Shown here: one piece after another, positions 9,533-18,106 of the stretch
Layout: each line of letters begins with the position of its first letter
Position numbering within the stretch: the stretch's first letter is position 1
NCBI RefSeq assembly: GCF_029285175.1
Contig: NZ_JABEDH010000005.1
Coordinates: 1-64,000 of the forward strand
Origin: Sulfitobacter sp. M05
GTDB lineage: Bacteria > Pseudomonadota > Alphaproteobacteria > Rhodobacterales > Rhodobacteraceae
Length of the DNA stretch: 64,000 bases
Direction: 5' to 3'
The notes under the pieces: model-generated
Databases searched by the model: none
Told to the model about the DNA's origin: nothing
The model's input: only the letters and a program-made list of their open reading frames with translations
Translations under genes and position numbers: made by a program

Positions 9533-10231
9533 TTAATCGCGCGGCGGTGTTACCAGCCCTTTTTGCACAGCAGGGCGGGCGGTAAAACGCTCAAGATAGG
9601 CCACGAGGTTCTTGTGATCATCCCAGCCCAGCAGGTCCTTGGCACCGTAGAAATCCAGCGCCCGCAGCCACGGCGCAATCGCCATATCCGCGATGGAATA
9701 TGCGCCAGTGATCCAGTCCTTGCCCGCCATTTCGCCCTCTAGAACAGAAAGCAGACGCTTGGCCTCGGCGACATAGCGGTCTTGGGGGCGTTTATCTTCC
9801 CATTCTGAACCGGCGAATTTGTAAAAGAATCCGAGCTGCCCCAGCATCGGGCCAAGGCCACCCATCTGGAACATCAGCCACTGCTGGGTCTTTGCTTTTT
9901 CACGTGCTGATGTCCCCATGAATTGGCCTGATTTTTCTGCGAGGTAAATCAGGATCGCGCCCGATTCAAACAGACCAAGCGGCGCGCCGTCTGGCCCGTT
10001 CGGGTCAATGATCGCGGGGATTTTGTTGTTGGGGTTGAGGGACAGGAATTGCGCGCTTTTCACGTCGGCATCGGACAGCGTCACTTTATGGGCTTCGTAA
10101 GGAATGCCCATTTCCTCCAGCGCAATTGAAATTTTGACCCCGTTTGGTGTCGGGAACGAATAAAGCTGCAATACGTCGGGGTTCTGTGCGGGCCATCTTT
10201 GCGTGATGGGAAAATTTGAAAGGTCGGGCAT
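9533..10231 (-). CDS. Glutathione S-transferase family protein
   Basis: A 232-residue soluble GST. The thioredoxin-fold N-terminal half carries LYSFPTPNGVKISIALEEMG, the cis-proline motif NKIPAI and the glutathione-contact ESGAILIYL; the helical C-terminal half includes YSIADMAIAPWLRALDF. The TPNG catalytic segment resembles the Nu-class YfcG/YghU enzymes, which act as disulfide-bond reductases. This subclass is an inference. A single gene, convergent with the OmpA-like gene and divergent from mscL. Confidence 0.88.
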   Translation of the reverse strand: MPDLSNFPITQRWPAQNPDVLQLYSFPTPNGVKISIALEEMGIPYEAHKVTLSDADVKSAQFLSLNPNNKIPAIIDPNGPDGAPLGLFESGAILIYLAEKSGQFMGTSAREKAKTQQWLMFQMGGLGPMLGQLGFFYKFAGSEWEDKRPQDRYVAEAKRLLSVLEGEMAGKDWITGAYSIADMAIAPWLRALDFYGAKDLLGWDDHKNLVAYLERFTARPAVQKGLVTPPRD

Positions 10232-10378
10232 TTCTTACTCCAGTGTGGGTTATTGAGATAAAGTAGGTGTTTTTCCCCCGAAAAACAGCCTTACCGATGT
10301 GCGGTGATGTGCTAGGGCATGTGCGGTAACGAGCCGACTGAACAAACAGCGGACGTAAGTGGAAAAAAGGGACAAGTA

Positions 10379-10810
10379 ATGATTCAAGAATTCAAAGACT
10401 TCATCGCCAAAGGCAATGTCATGGACATGGCAGTTGGTATCATCATCGGCGCGGCCTTCACGGCCATTGTGACATCGCTGGTGGGTGATCTGATCAACCC
10501 GATTATCGGTCTGGTTTCCGGCGGTGTTGATTTCACCAACAAATATGCGGTTCTTAGCGGCGAAGTGCCTGCTGGCGCATCATTGGAAGCTGCACGCGAA
10601 ACGGGTGGTGCAATCTTTGCTTATGGTGCCTTCATTATGGCGGTCATCAACTTCCTGATCATTGCATGGGTTGTGTTCATGCTGGTCAAAGCGGTGAACA
10701 AAGCGAAAGACTCGGTTAAGGAAGAAGAGGTTGTCGCCGAGGCAGCCCCAGCTGGTCCAACACAAGAAGAGCTGTTGGCTGACATCCTGAAGGCGCTGCA
10801 AAAGTCCTGA
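10379..10810 (+). CDS. mscL: Large-conductance mechanosensitive channel
   Basis: A 143-residue MscL, the pentameric inner-membrane channel that opens under hypo-osmotic shock. The N-terminal amphipathic helix [20 protein letters not shown] leads into TM1 ([17 protein letters not shown]); TM2 is at about residues 77-100 ([20 protein letters not shown]), followed by a charged cytoplasmic helix. I chose the ATG at 10379 because MIQEFK is the family start; the frame extends upstream without a site. A terminator follows at once. Confidence 0.96.
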   Translation: MIQEFKDFIAKGNVMDMAVGIIIGAAFTAIVTSLVGDLINPIIGLVSGGVDFTNKYAVLSGEVPAGASLEAARETGGAIFAYGAFIMAVINFLIIAWVVFMLVKAVNKAKDSVKEEEVVAEAAPAGPTQEELLADILKALQKS

Positions 10811-10831
10811 TAGGGATGTTTGAGAGATCGG

Positions 10832-10868
10832 AAGGGCCTGCCAAATGGTGGGCCTTTCTTGTTTTTGT
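10832..10868 (+). terminator. Rho-independent terminator of mscL
   Basis: A 12-bp stem with three wobble pairs (AAGGGCCTGCCA with TGGTGGGCCTTT) is followed by CTTGTTTTT, starting 22 bases after the mscL stop. Confidence 0.85.
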
Positions 10869-11037
10869 TGTCCGGCCAGCAAAGCTGCGCTAGAAAGCCC
10901 TTGGTTGGCAGTCACCAAGGCGTCGCTGTTTCGCAAGGAAAGCTAAAGCTGCCGTTCACGCTTCATTGATACATCTGTTCAATGCCGCGTCCGTAAGTCA
11001 GCGACCACGGATCTTTTGCGGCACTAAAGGACATGAC

Positions 11038-11571
11038 ATGTCAAAAGAAGCCATTCCGCTGTTGGTGGCGGATATCACCCCCTTTGCGCGATCTTTGTCG
11101 CTTCAGCTCAAGGATACGGATGGAAAACCGTCGCATCTTGCTTTGCTGAACATGCTGGCCCGTGCCTCGGGGTTTCGAAATTACCAACATTTGCGCGCAT
11201 CTGAGGCGGCCAAGGGACGGTTAGCAGACACAGCACCGCAGGCGGATTTCAAACGGGTCGAAAAATGCCTAGAGCAGTTCGACGATGCCGGGCAGCTGAT
11301 CCGTTGGCCGTCGAAACGGTTTGTGCAGGAGTTGTGCCTTTGGGTGCTTTGGTCACACCTGCCACGCGGCGAGGTGATGCAGGAACGCGATGTGAACGGG
11401 CTGTTGAACAAGGCGCATCTGTTTGAGGATGCCGCGATCTTGCGGCGCAGCCTGATCGGGCTCAAACTGGTGTCGCGCAATGCCGACGGGACGGATTACC
11501 GGCGCATTGAACAAACGCCGCCACCAGAGGCCATTGCTGTGATCCGCGAGATATCGGCGCGGCGGTCCTGA
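11038..11571 (+). CDS. DUF2087 domain-containing protein
   Basis: A 177-residue protein. The C-terminal 95 residues match the DUF2087 pattern: an FDDAGQLIRWPSKR entry, a VLWSHLPRGEVMQERDVN middle and DAAILRRSLIGLKLVSRNADGTDY (shown in part: AAILRRSLIGLKLVSR). The N-terminal part is a helical region. DUF2087 resembles a small winged-helix-like module sometimes fused to ArsR regulators; alone its role is unknown. Start chosen at 11038 with AAAGGA six bases upstream. Monocistronic, with a bidirectional terminator shared with ald. Confidence 0.75.
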   Translation: MSKEAIPLLVADITPFARSLSLQLKDTDGKPSHLALLNMLARASGFRNYQHLRASEAAKGRLADTAPQADFKRVEKCLEQFDDAGQLIRWPSKRFVQELCLWVLWSHLPRGEVMQERDVNGLLNKAHLFEDAAILRRSLIGLKLVSRNADGTDYRRIEQTPPPEAIAVIREISARRS

Positions 11572-11578
11572 AAAAATC

Positions 11579-11614
11579 GGCAGGCCGGAATGTGTTGTCC
11601 GGCCTGCCTTTTGT
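11579..11614. terminator. Bidirectional terminator between DUF2087 gene and ald
   Basis: A perfect 11-bp stem (GGCAGGCCGGA / TCCGGCCTGCC) has TTTTGT on the right and, read leftward, a run from AAAAAA on the left. It can serve both convergent genes, but its right flank reaches the ald stop codon. Confidence 0.85.
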
Positions 11615-11615
11615 C

Positions 11616-12734
11616 TTACGCTTTCAACGCGAGTTTTGGTGACAGCACGTCAATACCCAGTGCTTTGCCTACTGCGTGATAAGTCAACTGCCCCGCGTGA
11701 ACGTTCAACCCGTTCAGCAGGTGTTCGTCATCTGCGCAGGCCTGACGCCAGCCCTTGTTGGCAAGGTCAAGCATGAAAGGCATGGTGGCGTTGCCCAATG
11801 CGATGGTCGAGGTGCGCGCAACCGCTCCCGGCATGTTGGCAACGCAGTAGTGCATGATGCCGTCAACTTCATAAACGGGGTCTTGGTGCGTGGTCGCTTT
11901 GGATGTCTCGAAACAGCCACCCTGGTCAATCGCAACGTCCACAAGGGCCGCGCCGGGTTTCAACTCGCTGAGCTGTGCGCGGCTGATTAGTTTCGGCGCT
12001 TCGGCACCGGGAATCAGGACCGCACCGATGATCATGTCGGCCTCGCGGGCCAGTTCGATGGTGTTCTGTGCGGACGCATAGGAGGTCTTGAACGTACCGC
12101 CATAAACGTCATCCAGATAGCGCATCCGGGGCAGAGATCTGTCCAGCACGGTTACATCCGCGCCCATACCGGCCGCGATACGGGCCGCGTGGGTGCCAAC
12201 AACACCGCCACCGATCACCACAACGCGGGCCGGACCAACGCCGGGCACGCCGCCCATCAACACGCCACGCCCGCCGTTTGCTTTCTGCAAAGTCCACGCG
12301 CCAACCTGTGGGGCCAGACGACCCGCAACTTCGGACATCGGTGCCAGCAGGGGCAGCCCGCCGGTACGGTCTGTGACGGTTTCATAGGCGATACATGTGG
12401 CGCCAGAGGCCAGCAAATCCTTGGTCTGTTCTGGATCGGGCGCGAGGTGCAGATAGGTAAAGAGCAACTGCCCTTCACGCAGCATTTTGCGTTCGCCTGC
12501 CTGGGGCTCCTTTACCTTGACGATCATATCGGCAGCGGCAAAGATTTCGGCAGCGGTGCCGATGATCTGGGCACCGGCGGCCTCGTAATCGCTGTCCTCA
12601 AAGCCGGCACCCTGACCGGCACCCGCCTGCACGATCACTTCGTGACCGGCATTGATGGCTTCAAGTGCGGCACTTGGCGTCAGGCCGACGCGGAATTCTT
12701 GGGGTTTAATCTCTGTTGGGCAACCAATTTTCAT
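11616..12734 (-). CDS. ald: Alanine dehydrogenase
   Basis: A 372-residue NAD-dependent alanine dehydrogenase that interconverts L-alanine with pyruvate and ammonia. It begins MKIGCPTEIKPQEFRVGLTP; the nucleotide fold VVVIGGGVVGTHAARIA lies near residues 168-184 and the substrate segment FTYLHLAPD near residue 93. The ATG at 12734 gives the normal family length; the frame runs further upstream without a ribosome site. It is divergent from an Lrp/AsnC regulator, the usual arrangement for alanine-responsive control. Confidence 0.95.
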   Translation of the reverse strand: MKIGCPTEIKPQEFRVGLTPSAALEAINAGHEVIVQAGAGQGAGFEDSDYEAAGAQIIGTAAEIFAAADMIVKVKEPQAGERKMLREGQLLFTYLHLAPDPEQTKDLLASGATCIAYETVTDRTGGLPLLAPMSEVAGRLAPQVGAWTLQKANGGRGVLMGGVPGVGPARVVVIGGGVVGTHAARIAAGMGADVTVLDRSLPRMRYLDDVYGGTFKTSYASAQNTIELAREADMIIGAVLIPGAEAPKLISRAQLSELKPGAALVDVAIDQGGCFETSKATTHQDPVYEVDGIMHYCVANMPGAVARTSTIALGNATMPFMLDLANKGWRQACADDEHLLNGLNVHAGQLTYHAVGKALGIDVLSPKLALKA

Positions 12735-12873
12735 TTTTGCGTCCTTTTGTTCGCATTGTGCCTGATATTTAGGCAGCTTCGACTGCAAAGGGGCACGAAT
12801 AGCCGTGGCGTTTCAGTCCATTTTTCGGATACCTTTGCAAAATAGTGTTAATCCACGCGAGATTTTTGCGCAT

Positions 12874-13335
12874 ATGAGCCTTGATGAGATTGATCGGCGT
12901 ATCCTGCGCGCCTTACAGCGAAACGGCCGGATGTCGAATGCAGAACTGTCTGACGACGTGCATCTGTCCCCCTCCGCCTGTCATCGGCGGGTCCAGCGGA
13001 TGGAGAAAGAGGGATATATCAAGGACTATGTTGCCTTGTTGGATGCCCGTATGTTGAACGTGCCGACAACGGTGTTTGTAGAAATCACCCTGCGCGGGCA
13101 GGCCGATGACATTTTGGATGCATTTGAAAAATCCGTGGCGCGGATACCGGATGTGCTGGAATGTCATCTGATGGCAGGCTCTGCGGATTACTTGTTAAAG
13201 GTGGTGGCGGAAAACACCGAAGATTTTGCACGGATTCATCGGCAATATCTGGCGCGCCTGCCGGGGGTTCAAGGGATGCAATCGAGCTTTGCGCTGCGCA
13301 CCGTGTTTAAAACGACGGCGTTGCCTGTGGTGTGA
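12874..13335 (+). CDS. Lrp/AsnC family regulator, likely of ald
   Basis: A 153-residue Lrp-family protein. The N-terminal HTH (LDEIDRRILRALQRNGRMSN, then LSPSACHRRVQRMEKEG) is followed by the RAM ligand-binding sheet (VFVEITL, LECHLMAGSADYLLKVV). It is divergent from ald across 140 bases, which is the position of the alanine-responsive regulator AldR in many proteobacteria, so ald control is likely but inferred. Start at 12874 is chosen on family length; the ribosome site there is weak and a GTG at 12805 is an alternative. Confidence 0.85.
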   Translation: MSLDEIDRRILRALQRNGRMSNAELSDDVHLSPSACHRRVQRMEKEGYIKDYVALLDARMLNVPTTVFVEITLRGQADDILDAFEKSVARIPDVLECHLMAGSADYLLKVVAENTEDFARIHRQYLARLPGVQGMQSSFALRTVFKTTALPVV

Positions 13336-13388
13336 ACATTGATTGAGTGCCCATTTCGCTTAAGCTGGACTGCTGCTCATTTGCGAAA

Positions 13389-13895
13389 ATGGATATCAAG
13401 CTTCTTTCCATTGGTGCCGCGCAAGACTGTCGTCGGATATTGAAGTCTCTGCCTGAGTGGTTTGGAGACGCCGAGGCTTTGGATATGTACATTGCCCATG
13501 CCGGGCATTCTCCAGTGGTCGTTGCGCGCATGGATGGCGCTGTTGTCGGCTATATTTCTATATCGGAACATTTTGGAAGAAACTGCGAGATTCACTCAAT
13601 GGGGGTGGATAAAGCCAACCATCGCAGTGGCTTGGGAAAAGCTATGGTGCGCCACCTGTTCGATTACGCTACAAATGCGGGTTTTTCATACCTTTCAGTC
13701 AAAACCCTATCCGAGCGGCACGCCGACCCAAACTACGAGGCTACAAGACAGTTCTATAGAGCAGTTGGCTTTGAGCCATTTGAGGAGTTGCCGACGCTTT
13801 GGGGCAAGGATCTGCCTTGTTTGGTGATGCTTCTTCCGCTCGCCTCTCCCCAAATAAAAACCCCCGCAGCCCTCACAGGCCACGGGGGTTCTTAA
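13389..13895 (+). CDS. GNAT family N-acetyltransferase
   Basis: A 168-residue GNAT protein with the acetyl-CoA loop VDKANHRSGLGKAMVRHL and a C-terminal EATRQFYRAVGFEPFEELPT. Start is uncertain: the ATG at 13389 fits the fold, a GTG at 13347 is possible, and neither has a good ribosome site. The DNA is more AT-rich than its neighbours. The last 13 or so codons are the terminator hairpin of rpsU read as protein, so the original stop may have been lost. Substrate unknown. Confidence 0.7.
   Translation: MDIKLLSIGAAQDCRRILKSLPEWFGDAEALDMYIAHAGHSPVVVARMDGAVVGYISISEHFGRNCEIHSMGVDKANHRSGLGKAMVRHLFDYATNAGFSYLSVKTLSERHADPNYEATRQFYRAVGFEPFEELPTLWGKDLPCLVMLLPLASPQIKTPAALTGHGGS
13853..13892 (-). terminator. 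Terminator of rpsU
   Basis: AACCCCCG at 13859 pairs with CGGGGGTT at 13883, and read leftward the stem is followed by TTTTTATTT. It sits about 30 bases after the rpsU stop, inside the 3' end of the GNAT reading frame. Confidence 0.85.
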
Positions 13896-13920
13896 TTCTT
13901 CAGCAAACGCTGGGAATGAT

Positions 13921-14127
13921 TTACATCATACCTTCGCGCTGTGCTTTTTTGCGAGCCAACTTACGGGAACGACGAATCGCTTCCGCCTTCTCACGCGCTT
14001 TTTTCTCTGACGGCTTCTCGAAATGTTGCTTAAGCTTCATTTCACGAAATACGCCTTCGCGCTGGAGTTTTTTCTTCAGAGCCCGAAGGGCCTGATCGAC
14101 GTTGTTGTCACGAACACTAACCTGCAT
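13921..14127 (-). CDS. rpsU: 30S ribosomal protein S21
   Basis: A 68-residue S21, a basic protein near the anti-Shine-Dalgarno region of the small subunit. It begins [20 protein letters not shown] and continues [20 protein letters not shown], both standard. GGTGGTG lies upstream of the ATG. Its neighbour, the COQ9 gene, is divergent; this pairing is frequent in alphaproteobacteria. Confidence 0.97.
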   Translation of the reverse strand: MQVSVRDNNVDQALRALKKKLQREGVFREMKLKQHFEKPSEKKAREKAEAIRRSRKLARKKAQREGMM

Positions 14128-14239
14128 GTGGTTTTCACCACCTTTCTAGGATAAAGTTGCAAGGATTTGCAGGAAACCGGCCTATATCAAGGTCAAACCC
14201 GTTTGTCGAGTCTTCCTGACCTGCTGAAAAGGACCAAAT

Positions 14240-14926
14240 ATGTCTGACCCAAAACACCTCTTGCTGGATGCAGCGCTGCCGCATGTGCCCTTTGATGGAT
14301 GGAGCGAGGCCACTTTCGAGGCGGCTGTCGCGGACAGTGGCGTGGAAAAAACGGTGGCCCGCGCCGTTTGTCCCCGTGGGGCGGTCGATCTGGCCGTGGC
14401 CTATCACCAGCGCGGCGATCAGCAGATGTTGGATTCCCTCGGCGATGAAGACCTGAGTGCGATGCGTTTTCGTGACCGGATTGCCCATGCGGTACGCCTG
14501 CGATTGGAAGCTGTTGGTGACAAGGAAGCCGTCCGGCGCGGCACCACGCTGTTTGCCCTGCCGCCCTATGCGCCGGATGGTGCAAAGCTGGTCTGGGGGA
14601 CAGCGGATCATATCTGGGAGGCGCTGGGCGATACTTCGGATGATTTCAACTGGTATTCGAAACGCATGACGCTAAGCGGCGTCTATTCAGCAACGGTGTT
14701 GTTCTGGTTGGGGGACACAAGCGAAGGGCACGCCGCCACCTGGGCATTTCTCGACCGGCGGATCGACAATGTGATGCAGATCGAAAAACTGAAAGCGCAG
14801 GTCAACAAGAACCCGACGCTGGGCAAGCTGATGGCGGGGCCAAATTGGTTGTTGGGCCGGATCAAGGCACCAGTGCGCTTTCCCAAGGGGGATTTTCCCG
14901 GTTCATGGACTGCGCGACGGGACTGA
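14240..14926 (+). CDS. COQ9 family protein
   Basis: A 228-residue COQ9-like protein. COQ9 has a TetR-like all-helical fold that binds lipids and presents ubiquinone precursors to COQ7. Family marks are the N-terminal LLDAALPHVPFDGWSEATF, then FRDRIAHAVRLRLEA, and the conserved GTADHIWEALGDTSDDFNWY with SKRMTLSGVYSATVLFWLGD (given as short parts). AAAAGGACC precedes the ATG. Role in ubiquinone synthesis is inferred from the family. Confidence 0.88.
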   Translation: MSDPKHLLLDAALPHVPFDGWSEATFEAAVADSGVEKTVARAVCPRGAVDLAVAYHQRGDQQMLDSLGDEDLSAMRFRDRIAHAVRLRLEAVGDKEAVRRGTTLFALPPYAPDGAKLVWGTADHIWEALGDTSDDFNWYSKRMTLSGVYSATVLFWLGDTSEGHAATWAFLDRRIDNVMQIEKLKAQVNKNPTLGKLMAGPNWLLGRIKAPVRFPKGDFPGSWTARRD

Positions 14927-14945
14927 ACACCTAGCAACAGTGTTC

Positions 14946-15001
14946 GTCAGGGGGGCTGGCTCCCTTTACTTCATCAGATGACCTGTTAGGCAACGCCTGA
15001 C
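14946..15001 (+). promoter_or_regulatory. Possible structured leader of bioMNY
   Basis: GTCAGG at 14946 can pair with CCTGAC at 14996 around a 44-base interior that holds shorter internal matches, ending four bases before the bioM ATG. No BioR box (TTATCTATAA-like) is seen. It does not match a riboswitch class I know. Confidence 0.25.
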
Positions 15002-15005
15002 CCAG

Positions 15006-15755
15006 ATGATGCGAGACAAGATGCGCCCCCCGACTTCCCCGTTGATTGCCCTGAAAGACTTGTCATACTTGCCGGATGGCAAACCTGTGCTTTCGGGGGT
15101 TACCCTTGAAACAGACGCCAAACGGATCGGGATCGTCGGGCGCAACGGCTCTGGCAAGACCACGTTGGCGCGGATCATCGCCGGGCTGTTGGCACCGGAC
15201 GCAGGCACGGTACGTATTGGCGGTGTCGATGTGGCGCGTGACCGAAAGGCGGCGCTGGGCGCAGTCGGCATCCTGTTTCAAAACCCTGACCACCAGATCA
15301 TTTTCCCAACAGTCGAAGAAGAACTCGCCTTTGGTTTGGCGCAGCTGGGGCAGAACAAGCCCGAGATTGAAACCGCTGTTGCCGCTATGCTGCACCGCTT
15401 TGGTAAGGCCCATTGGGCCGGCGCGGCAATCCATCAGCTGTCACAGGGGCAAAGGCAACTGGTCTGCCTGATGTCGGTGCTGGCCATGGCCCCGCGTGTG
15501 ATTGTGCTGGATGAACCTTTTGCCGGACTGGACATCCCAACGACCCGGCAATTGGCGCGGGTTCTGGACGGTCTCGATGTCTGTCTTGTGCTGATCACCC
15601 ATGATCCCGCCATGCTGGAAGTGTATGACCGCGTGCTGTGGATCGACGAAGGTCGCATTCTACAAGACGGTGATGCGAAACCTGTGTTGCACGCCTTTGA
15701 GCAGCAAATGTTGCGATTGGGAGGTGGCGATGATCTCTCTGACCTCGCCGGTTAG
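15006..15755 (+). CDS. bioM: Biotin ECF transporter ATPase BioM
   Basis: A 249-residue ABC ATPase of the energy-coupling factor type, powering biotin uptake with BioN and BioY. Walker A GRNGSGKT is at residues 45-52, the Q-loop follows FQNPDHQI, the signature is LSQGQRQLV, and Walker B is VIVLDEP with FAGLDIPT. The specific assignment comes from the bioN and bioY genes that follow. Start is uncertain: ATG at 15006 or 15009 (no good ribosome site), or 15021. Its 3' end overlaps bioN by 26 bases. Confidence 0.9.
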   Translation: MMRDKMRPPTSPLIALKDLSYLPDGKPVLSGVTLETDAKRIGIVGRNGSGKTTLARIIAGLLAPDAGTVRIGGVDVARDRKAALGAVGILFQNPDHQIIFPTVEEELAFGLAQLGQNKPEIETAVAAMLHRFGKAHWAGAAIHQLSQGQRQLVCLMSVLAMAPRVIVLDEPFAGLDIPTTRQLARVLDGLDVCLVLITHDPAMLEVYDRVLWIDEGRILQDGDAKPVLHAFEQQMLRLGGGDDLSDLAG

Positions 15756-16326
15756 AACACGAGCCCACGGTTGGCCTGCCGGCCTTAAGCTGGGCGCGTT
15801 ATGCGTTGCCACTGTACTGCTGTTCTCGTTGGACAGCATTTGGTGGCACCTTGGATTTCTCTGTGCCTCCGTGCTGCTCTATGCCCTGCCTGGACGGGTG
15901 TTTTTGCGCAGCGGGATGCGGCGGCTGTGGGGGCTGTGGCCCTTTGTGGCGCTGATTTTTGGCTGGCATGTCGTGATCGGTGATGTTGCCGGTGGGGCGG
16001 CAATCTGTTTCCGGATGCTGACGGCAGTGGGGCTGGCCAATCTTGTTACCATGACAACGCGTCTTAGTGACATGATGTCGGTGGTGCGGGTGCTGATCTC
16101 GCCGGTACGCTGGTTTGGCATTCCACCGCGTCGGATCGAACTTGCGATGGCGCTGGTCATCCGGTTCACCCCCGTGCTTGCCCTGAAAGGCGAGGCACTG
16201 GTCGCGGCATGGCGGGCACGTAGCCCAAAGCGCGCCGGCTGGCGGATTGTCATTCCCTTCGCCGTTTTGGCGATCGATGATGCCGAACGCGTCGCCGAGG
16301 CCCTGCGGGCGCGCGGCGGTGTTTGA
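15730..16326 (+). CDS. bioN: Biotin ECF transporter transmembrane protein BioN
   Basis: A 198-residue CbiQ/EcfT-type membrane protein. The start at 15730 (MISLTSPV) overlaps bioM; the frame runs much further upstream only as a shadow of bioM. It has four or five hydrophobic segments (LGALCVATVLLFSL, LGFLCASVLLYALPG, LWPFVALIFGWHVVIG) and the coupling motif AWRARSPKRAG near residue 170, which matches the Ala-Arg-x motifs that contact the ATPase. It links BioM to the BioY substrate-binding component. Confidence 0.88.
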   Translation: MISLTSPVRTRAHGWPAGLKLGALCVATVLLFSLDSIWWHLGFLCASVLLYALPGRVFLRSGMRRLWGLWPFVALIFGWHVVIGDVAGGAAICFRMLTAVGLANLVTMTTRLSDMMSVVRVLISPVRWFGIPPRRIELAMALVIRFTPVLALKGEALVAAWRARSPKRAGWRIVIPFAVLAIDDAERVAEALRARGGV

Positions 16327-16406
16327 CTGCCACCGCCTCCTTGTTTCACGTTGAACGTGTCGCAGAAACATCTTACCTCTGCGTCAACCAATTTAAGGAA
16401 GTCCTC

Positions 16407-16952
16407 ATGGAACGTTCAGTTGCTCTTATCGCCGTCTTCGCCGCCCTGATTGCGGCCCTTGGCCTCATGCCCACATTGATGCTGGCCTCCGGCATCCCGA
16501 TCACAGCGCAAAGCCTAGGGGTGATGTTGTGCGGCACCGTTCTGGGGTCAAAACGTGGTGGGCTGGCGGCGCTGCTGTTTGTGGCGCTGGTGGCGCTTGG
16601 CCTGCCATTGTTGGCAGGTGGTCGCGGTGGACTGGGTGTCTTTGCTGGCCCCTCTGTCGGGTTTGTCATTGGCTTTCCTGTTGCTGCCTTTGTCACCGGC
16701 CTTGTGATGGAGAAAACCCGCCGGATGCCGATCACACTGGCGGCTGGTGTGGCCTCGGTTATTGGAGGCATTCTGGCGCTTTATTTCTGCGGTGTGCTGG
16801 GGTTCATGCGCGTGCTGGACAAAAGCTTGCTGGAAACACTGGCGATCCTCGGCGTGTATATCCCCGGTGATATCGTCAAGGTTGTTCTGGCGGGCTTGAT
16901 CACCGCCGGTCTGGCCCGCGCCCGTCCAGCGAGTGTTTTCTCGCGCGCCTGA
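16407..16952 (+). CDS. bioY: Biotin transporter BioY
   Basis: A 181-residue BioY, the biotin-binding S component with six membrane helices. Typical are the N-terminal LIAVFAALIAALGLMP, the GIPITAQSLGVMLCGTVLGS motif, and GGRGGLGVFAGPSVGFVIGF (short parts quoted). The start at 16407 has AAGGA upstream. The 80 bases after bioN contain no other gene. BioY can act alone, but the adjacent bioM and bioN indicate a complete tripartite importer. Confidence 0.95.
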   Translation: MERSVALIAVFAALIAALGLMPTLMLASGIPITAQSLGVMLCGTVLGSKRGGLAALLFVALVALGLPLLAGGRGGLGVFAGPSVGFVIGFPVAAFVTGLVMEKTRRMPITLAAGVASVIGGILALYFCGVLGFMRVLDKSLLETLAILGVYIPGDIVKVVLAGLITAGLARARPASVFSRA

Positions 16953-16990
16953 ATTTGGGCAGACACCACGCCATTTGAATAGGAATGACA

Positions 16991-17027
16991 AACCGCGTGC
17001 GCTCCGGCGTGCGCGGTTATATGTTTT
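16991..17027 (+). terminator. Terminator of bioMNY
   Basis: AACCGCGTGCG pairs with CGTGCGCGGTT (11 bp, two wobbles) around a six-base loop, followed by ATATGTTTT. Confidence 0.65.
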
Positions 17028-17054
17028 CCACTAAAGAGATACAGAGGAAACCCG

Positions 17055-18041
17055 ATGACCGACACAATGCGCGCAATTGAAATCACCCAGCCCGGCGGCC
17101 CGGAAGTCCTGCAATTGGTGGAGCGGCCCGTGCCGCAAGCGCAGCACGGACAGGTCGTGATCAAGGTGGCTTATGCTGGGGTGAACCGGCCGGATGCTTT
17201 GCAACGTGCCGGCAAATACGCGCCACCCCCAACGGCCAGCGATCTGCCCGGGCTGGAAGCTTCCGGTGAGGTGGTCAGCATTGGAGCGGGCGTTACAGGG
17301 GTGAATGTCGGCGATCAGGTCTGCGCCCTGTTGCCCGGTGGTGGGTATGCCGAATATGTGGCCACGCCGGCGGCCCACTGCCTGCGCGTGCCTGAGGGAC
17401 TGGGCATGAAAGAGGCCGCATGTCTGCCGGAAACGTTTTTCACCGTCTGGTCCAACGTCTTTATGCGTGGCGGACTAAAGGCGGGCGAGCGGTTTCTGGT
17501 ACATGGCGGATCCTCGGGGATTGGTACAACGGCGATTCAACTGGCCCATGCCTTTGGCGCGCGTGTCTTTGCAACGGCTGGAACGGATGCAAAATGCACC
17601 GCATGTGTGGGATTGGGCGCGGAGGCCGCGATCAATTACCGCGATATGGATTTTGTTGATGTCTTGCGCGCTGAAGGCGGGGCCGACCTTATCCTTGATA
17701 TGGTTGGCGGGGACTATATCGCGCGTAACATCAAAACTCTGGCAGAAGATGGCCGTCTGGTGCAAATCGCTTTCCTGCAAGGCCCGGTTGCCGAGTTGAA
17801 CTTTGCCACGCTGATGACCCGCAGATTGACCATGACAGGGTCGACCCTGCGCCCGCAAAGCGATCTGGCAAAAGCGCGGATTGCGCAGGAGCTGGCAGAG
17901 GCGGTGTGGCCCCTTCTTGACGCAGGGCGTATCGCGCCGGTGATGGACAGCGAATATGCGATGCAGGACGCAAGTGACGCTCATGCCCGTATGGAAAGCA
18001 GCGGCCACATTGGCAAGATTGTGTTGCATATCGGCGGGTGA
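17055..18041 (+). CDS. NAD(P)H-quinone oxidoreductase, PIG3 type
   Basis: A 328-residue zinc-independent MDR-family oxidoreductase. The N-terminal GroES-like domain has MRAIEITQPGGPEVLQL and AGVNRPDALQRAGKYAPPP (PIG3-type), and the Rossmann part has LVHGGSSGIGTTAIQLAHAFGA near residues 146-167 (short parts). It lacks the zinc-binding cysteines of alcohol dehydrogenases. Such enzymes reduce quinones or enones with NADPH. GAGGAAACCCG precedes the ATG. Monocistronic. Confidence 0.9.
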   Translation: MTDTMRAIEITQPGGPEVLQLVERPVPQAQHGQVVIKVAYAGVNRPDALQRAGKYAPPPTASDLPGLEASGEVVSIGAGVTGVNVGDQVCALLPGGGYAEYVATPAAHCLRVPEGLGMKEAACLPETFFTVWSNVFMRGGLKAGERFLVHGGSSGIGTTAIQLAHAFGARVFATAGTDAKCTACVGLGAEAAINYRDMDFVDVLRAEGGADLILDMVGGDYIARNIKTLAEDGRLVQIAFLQGPVAELNFATLMTRRLTMTGSTLRPQSDLAKARIAQELAEAVWPLLDAGRIAPVMDSEYAMQDASDAHARMESSGHIGKIVLHIGG

Positions 18042-18106
18042 CCCAAAGGACGCGGGCAAGCCCGCGACATGTTTCTGAATTCGCCAAACGCCGGCGGGCG
18101 GTGGCA

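Noticed and set aside
14925-15006. Possible TPP riboswitch before bioM
   Set aside because: The CCTGACCCAGATGATGCG segment only loosely resembles the TPP 3' motif and the conserved CTGAGA helix is missing.
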